A DNA stretch of 64,000 bases from Algoriphagus resistens (GTDB lineage Bacteria > Bacteroidota > Bacteroidia > Cytophagales > Cyclobacteriaceae): positions 434,001 to 498,000 of the forward strand of contig NZ_LMXN01000002.1 of the NCBI RefSeq assembly GCF_001442615.1, written 5' to 3'. The position numbers and the translations under genes are program-made. How positions within the stretch are numbered: position 1 is the first letter of the stretch; each line of letters opens with the position of its first letter. Below, piece after piece: positions 61,973 to 64,000 of this stretch. Below the pieces are notes generated by a model that made no database searches, had not been told where the DNA came from, and saw only the letters and a list, made by a program, of their open reading frames with translations.

Positions 61973-63259
61973 TCACCCAAACAACATCCCAGCAATAGTT
62001 GCCGTCATCAGACAGGCTAAGGATGCAGCCAAAAGAGATTTAAGTCCCAATCTGCTGATATTAGCTTGTTGGTTTGGAGCTATTATAGCTATTCCGCCCA
62101 ATTGTATCGCAATCGAACTGAAATTAGAAAAACCACAAAGCGCATAGGTAGCGATTACAATTGATTTGGCGCTCAAACTACCAACTTCCTTCATCTCGGA
62201 GAGGCTCAAATAAGCTACAAACTCATTGATCACAGTTTTTTGTCCAAGTAAACTTCCAACCTGAAGTGTATCCGCCCAATCAACACCGATCACCCAGGCA
62301 AATACCCTAAAGATCTGCCCAAACAGATATTCCAGGGAGAAACCCTGGAACTGACCATTGGTGGTTCTTACCACAAATTCATTTAAGCCGGTGACATCTC
62401 CCAAGATTCCCATCAAAAGGTAATTCACCGCTGCAATCACAGCTATAAAAGCCAAAAGCATAGCACCTACGTTCAGCGCTAACTTCAATCCCTCGGATGC
62501 ACCTATTGACATGGCATCAATAAGATTCACTCCCATGGCTTCCTCATTCACTTCCAGCTTATCCTGTACCAGTTCCTTTTCCAGTTCAGGGATAAACATC
62601 TTGGACATCACTATCGCCGCAGGAGCGTTCATGATACTTGCTCCAAGTAAATATGCGGCAAATTTACTTTGCTCCTCCAGACTATCACCTCCTAGAAAGG
62701 CTACATAACCAGCCAAAACGCCTCCTGCGATTGTGGCCATCCCTCCAGTCATCAGACACATCAGTTCTGATTTGCTCATCTGAGGGATAAAAGGACGGAC
62801 TAGCAACGGGGCTTCTGTCTGACCAAGAAAAATATTTCCTGCAGCAGACAGGCTCTCAGGACCGGAAAGTCTCATGGTCCTAGCCATCACCCAGGCTATA
62901 CCGAAAACTACTTTTTGGAGAATTCCCAAATAATATAACCCTGCCGAAACCGTAGAGAAGAAGATAATGGTGGGAAGTACTTGAAATGCGAAGATAAAAC
63001 CGTAACTATCGCCCGCCAGGTCACCAAATATAAACGCAGCTCCATCGCGACTGAAGCTCAGAAACTTCACAAAGCCCCGGCTAACCATGGCAAAAGCACT
63101 TTCCACGAAAGGAACCTGGGTAATCAAAAATCCAAAAACCAGCTGAAGTAAAATACCAATACCGACTAATCTCCAGTCGATTTTCTTTCTATTGCTTGAA
63201 AAAATAAAAGCCACCAAAACGATGACCGCTAGACCAAAGACCCCTCTTAAGTAATCCAT
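61973..63259 (-). CDS. concentrative nucleoside transporter (NupC/CNT family)
   Basis: Inner-membrane H+- or Na+-coupled nucleoside importer of 428 residues with a three-helix N-terminus (about 1-90), a gate domain, and conserved motifs GQTEAPLLVRP, TGGMATIAGGVLAGY and KTVINEFVAYLSL, all CNT signatures. The length matches E. coli NupC (400). The Na+/H+ choice is not certain, though Asn-Glu-Phe-Val-Ala-Tyr and SNFSSIAIQLGG fit both. Single-gene unit after the TnpB remnant. Confidence 0.94.
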   Translation of the reverse strand: MDYLRGVFGLAVIVLVAFIFSSNRKKIDWRLVGIGILLQLVFGFLITQVPFVESAFAMVSRGFVKFLSFSRDGAAFIFGDLAGDSYGFIFAFQVLPTIIFFSTVSAGLYYLGILQKVVFGIAWVMARTMRLSGPESLSAAGNIFLGQTEAPLLVRPFIPQMSKSELMCLMTGGMATIAGGVLAGYVAFLGGDSLEEQSKFAAYLLGASIMNAPAAIVMSKMFIPELEKELVQDKLEVNEEAMGVNLIDAMSIGASEGLKLALNVGAMLLAFIAVIAAVNYLLMGILGDVTGLNEFVVRTTNGQFQGFSLEYLFGQIFRVFAWVIGVDWADTLQVGSLLGQKTVINEFVAYLSLSEMKEVGSLSAKSIVIATYALCGFSNFSSIAIQLGGIAIIAPNQQANISRLGLKSLLAASLACLMTATIAGMLFG

Positions 63260-63441
63260 TCAGTAAGTGTTGCAAATAAGACCTAAAAATAAGGAACACC
63301 TGTTCATAAAACAATCATGAATTAAATGTGGGGTTATTAAAATGAGAGGTAGTGATTGAAAAATGATCAGTTTTCAGTCCAAGTGATCCAAATTTATTGT
63401 AATAAAGTTCCATTTAAGTGCACATTTTGACTTGGACCCAC

Positions 63442-63474
63442 TTCATAGCAGCCTTCAGGCTGTAATTCTATGAA
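63442..63474. repeat. two-part hairpin
   Basis: TTCATAG (63442-63448) pairs with CTATGAA (63468-63474), directly stacked on CAGCC (63449-63453) / GGCTG (63458-63462) with a TTCA loop; TAATT is bulged on the 3' side. Function unknown. Confidence 0.6.
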
Positions 63475-63539
63475 TGGTCAAAACAGAATATAATTTCACA
63501 TTTCGACTAGTCGTGGAATCACGAAGAGCAGACTACTAT

Positions 63540-63555
63540 TGGTTCACGTGAAACA
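63540..63555. promoter_or_regulatory. parS-like ParB binding site
   Basis: TGGTTCACGTGAAACA matches the chromosomal parS consensus TGTTTCACGTGAAACA at 15 of 16 positions, keeping the central TTCACGTGAA palindrome. It lies in a gene-free interval, where parS sites can occur. Binding is not shown; a chance hit is possible but unlikely at this length. Confidence 0.65.
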
Positions 63556-63720
63556 CCTGCAAGGTAATATCCTGGCTGCCAAGGCTTCTAGACATCAAGT
63601 TTAAATCCCGCCAGGGCCTTTGGAAGCCTCAAGACTTTAAAATTTAAGCCCAAGCGATGAGACATAAAATTAACAATCCTATTCTGGGGCTCAAATTATT
63701 CGCTGTGGTTGAAAAAAACA

Positions 63721-63753
63721 AAAAAGCCCGAGAAGAAAATAACCCGGGCCTTT
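63721..63753 (-). terminator. terminator of the nuclease-type gene
   Basis: GCCCG (63726-63730) pairs with CGGGC (63745-63749), flanked by A-rich DNA that gives a U tract on the minus strand, 10 bp past the stop of the rightmost gene. The stem is short. Confidence 0.55.
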
Positions 63754-63759
63754 AATGAA

Positions 63760-64000
63760 TCAGTTTCTTTTGTTGATTTCGTCTCTAATCCGGGCCGCCC
63801 GCTCATAATCCTCATTATTTATGGCTTTGTCGAGCATTTGATTAAGCTTGTCCAAACTGAAGTCCTTTAAAGAAGCTTCTTTCTTCGTGGAAAATTTCTG
63901 GGTAGATGGTTTGGGTTCCTTTGTATCATCTTTCTTTTCCACTTCATAATGTTCCACCGCCCCTTCAGACATGGCTTTTTCAGTACAAAACACAGGACTT
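63760..64000 (-). CDS. bifunctional nuclease family protein (DUF151), C-terminal part
   Basis: The last 80 codons of a gene that begins beyond the window; the frame is open to base 64000. SPVFCTEKAMSEG resembles the end of the DUF151 nuclease domain, followed by an acidic-basic linker and a UvrB/UvrC-motif at the C-terminus (LDKLNQMLDKAINNEDYERAARIRDEINKRN in segments: LDKLNQMLDKA, then NEDYERAARIRDE). Bacteroidetes DUF151 proteins have this UvrB/C tail. Function of the family in bacteria is not well defined; RNase/DNase activity is reported for plant members. Confidence 0.72.
   Translation of the reverse strand, partial: SPVFCTEKAMSEGAVEHYEVEKKDDTKEPKPSTQKFSTKKEASLKDFSLDKLNQMLDKAINNEDYERAARIRDEINKRN

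Larger units (their letters stand above)
63260..63759. other. 500-bp intergenic region with hairpins and a parS-like site
   Basis: No ORF. It contains an inverted repeat GTCCAAGT (63377-63384) / ACTTGGAC (63430-63437), a hairpin at 63442-63474 (TTCATAG ... CTATGAA with inner CAGCC/GGCTG), a 10-bp palindrome CGACTAGTCG at 63505-63514, the parS-like site at 63540-63555, an inverted repeat AGGCTTC (63582-63588) / GAAGCCT (63623-63629), and a terminator near its right end. Confidence 0.6.

Noticed and set aside
1..64000. tRNA, rRNA, tmRNA or CRISPR array
   Set aside because: No T-loop-like GTTCGA/GTTCAA context with a pairing acceptor stem, and no regularly spaced short repeats, were seen by eye; a covariance search was not possible.

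Overview
The window is about 42% GC (estimated by eye) and reads as a chromosomal segment of a Bacteroidetes bacterium, most likely order Cytophagales (Cyclobacteriaceae/Algoriphagus-like). The evidence is an ECF sigma / FecR / SusC / SusD unit with sulfatases, Bacteroidetes-type S9 dipeptidyl peptidase and arginine decarboxylase, MenA (menaquinone), few Shine-Dalgarno sites, and occasional TAnnTTTG -7 boxes. The genus is inferred from protein character only; no rRNA gene is present. Both edges cut genes: an ABC-F ATPase at the left and a bifunctional-nuclease-type protein at the right.

Layout. 1-4.2 kb (+): ABC-F ATPase, Na+/solute symporter, RlmI rRNA methyltransferase and a small four-helix membrane protein. 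4.3-10.5 kb (-): COG2509 flavoprotein, membrane-bound nucleotide-sugar 4,6-dehydratase and a secreted S9 dipeptidyl peptidase. 10.7-15.9 kb (+): serine hydrolase, then a four-gene sugar-oxidation cluster (aldo/keto reductase, zinc dehydrogenase, TIM-barrel isomerase, RhaM-type mutarotase) that suits L-fucose or L-galactose, then a DinB protein. 15.9-25.5 kb: a plug-only TonB-type surface protein, then an arginine-centred stretch (arginine decarboxylase, small unknown, aminotransferase, arginase, ArgS). 25.6-31.5 kb: glutathione peroxidase, MenA, tandem universal stress protein, SUI1 factor, EamA transporter, an HD-phosphohydrolase/Pycsar-type membrane fusion and a YjiK-like exported protein. 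31.5-35.2 kb: a 1215-residue protein joining a purple-acid-phosphatase-type domain, an unassigned kinase-like middle and an Omp85 barrel. 35.1-44.8 kb (-): GAF protein and a transglutaminase / circularly permuted ATP-grasp-alpha-E / transglutaminase-DUF2126 cluster. 45-48.4 kb (+): ROK sugar kinase, serine hydrolase lipoprotein, MnmA. 48.5-58.3 kb (-): a sulfated-glycan locus (sigma factor, FecR, SusC with STN domain, SusD, two sulfatases). 58.5-60.7 kb (+): TruC and an M28 peptidase. 60.7-62 kb: gene-free DNA holding a decayed TnpB gene. 62-64 kb (-): NupC-type nucleoside transporter and the nuclease fragment.

How genes may work together. The sulfated-glycan locus imports an oligosaccharide through SusCD, signals through STN-FecR-sigma, and removes sulfate with two exported sulfatases; the sugar-oxidation cluster 35 kb away could handle a released 6-deoxy- or L-hexose (inference). 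Arginine decarboxylase, arginase and ArgS form an arginine node.

Most unusual signals: a ~92-94 bp repeat that fills complete stop-to-start intervals and ends exactly at an ATG (one copy before glutathione peroxidase, two in tandem before the transglutaminase gene); the phosphatase/kinase-like/barrel fusion; a 15/16 match to the ParB site parS at 63540-63555; the HD-Pycsar fusion; an ABC-F protein whose second ATP site lacks a Walker A motif; and the TnpB remnant.
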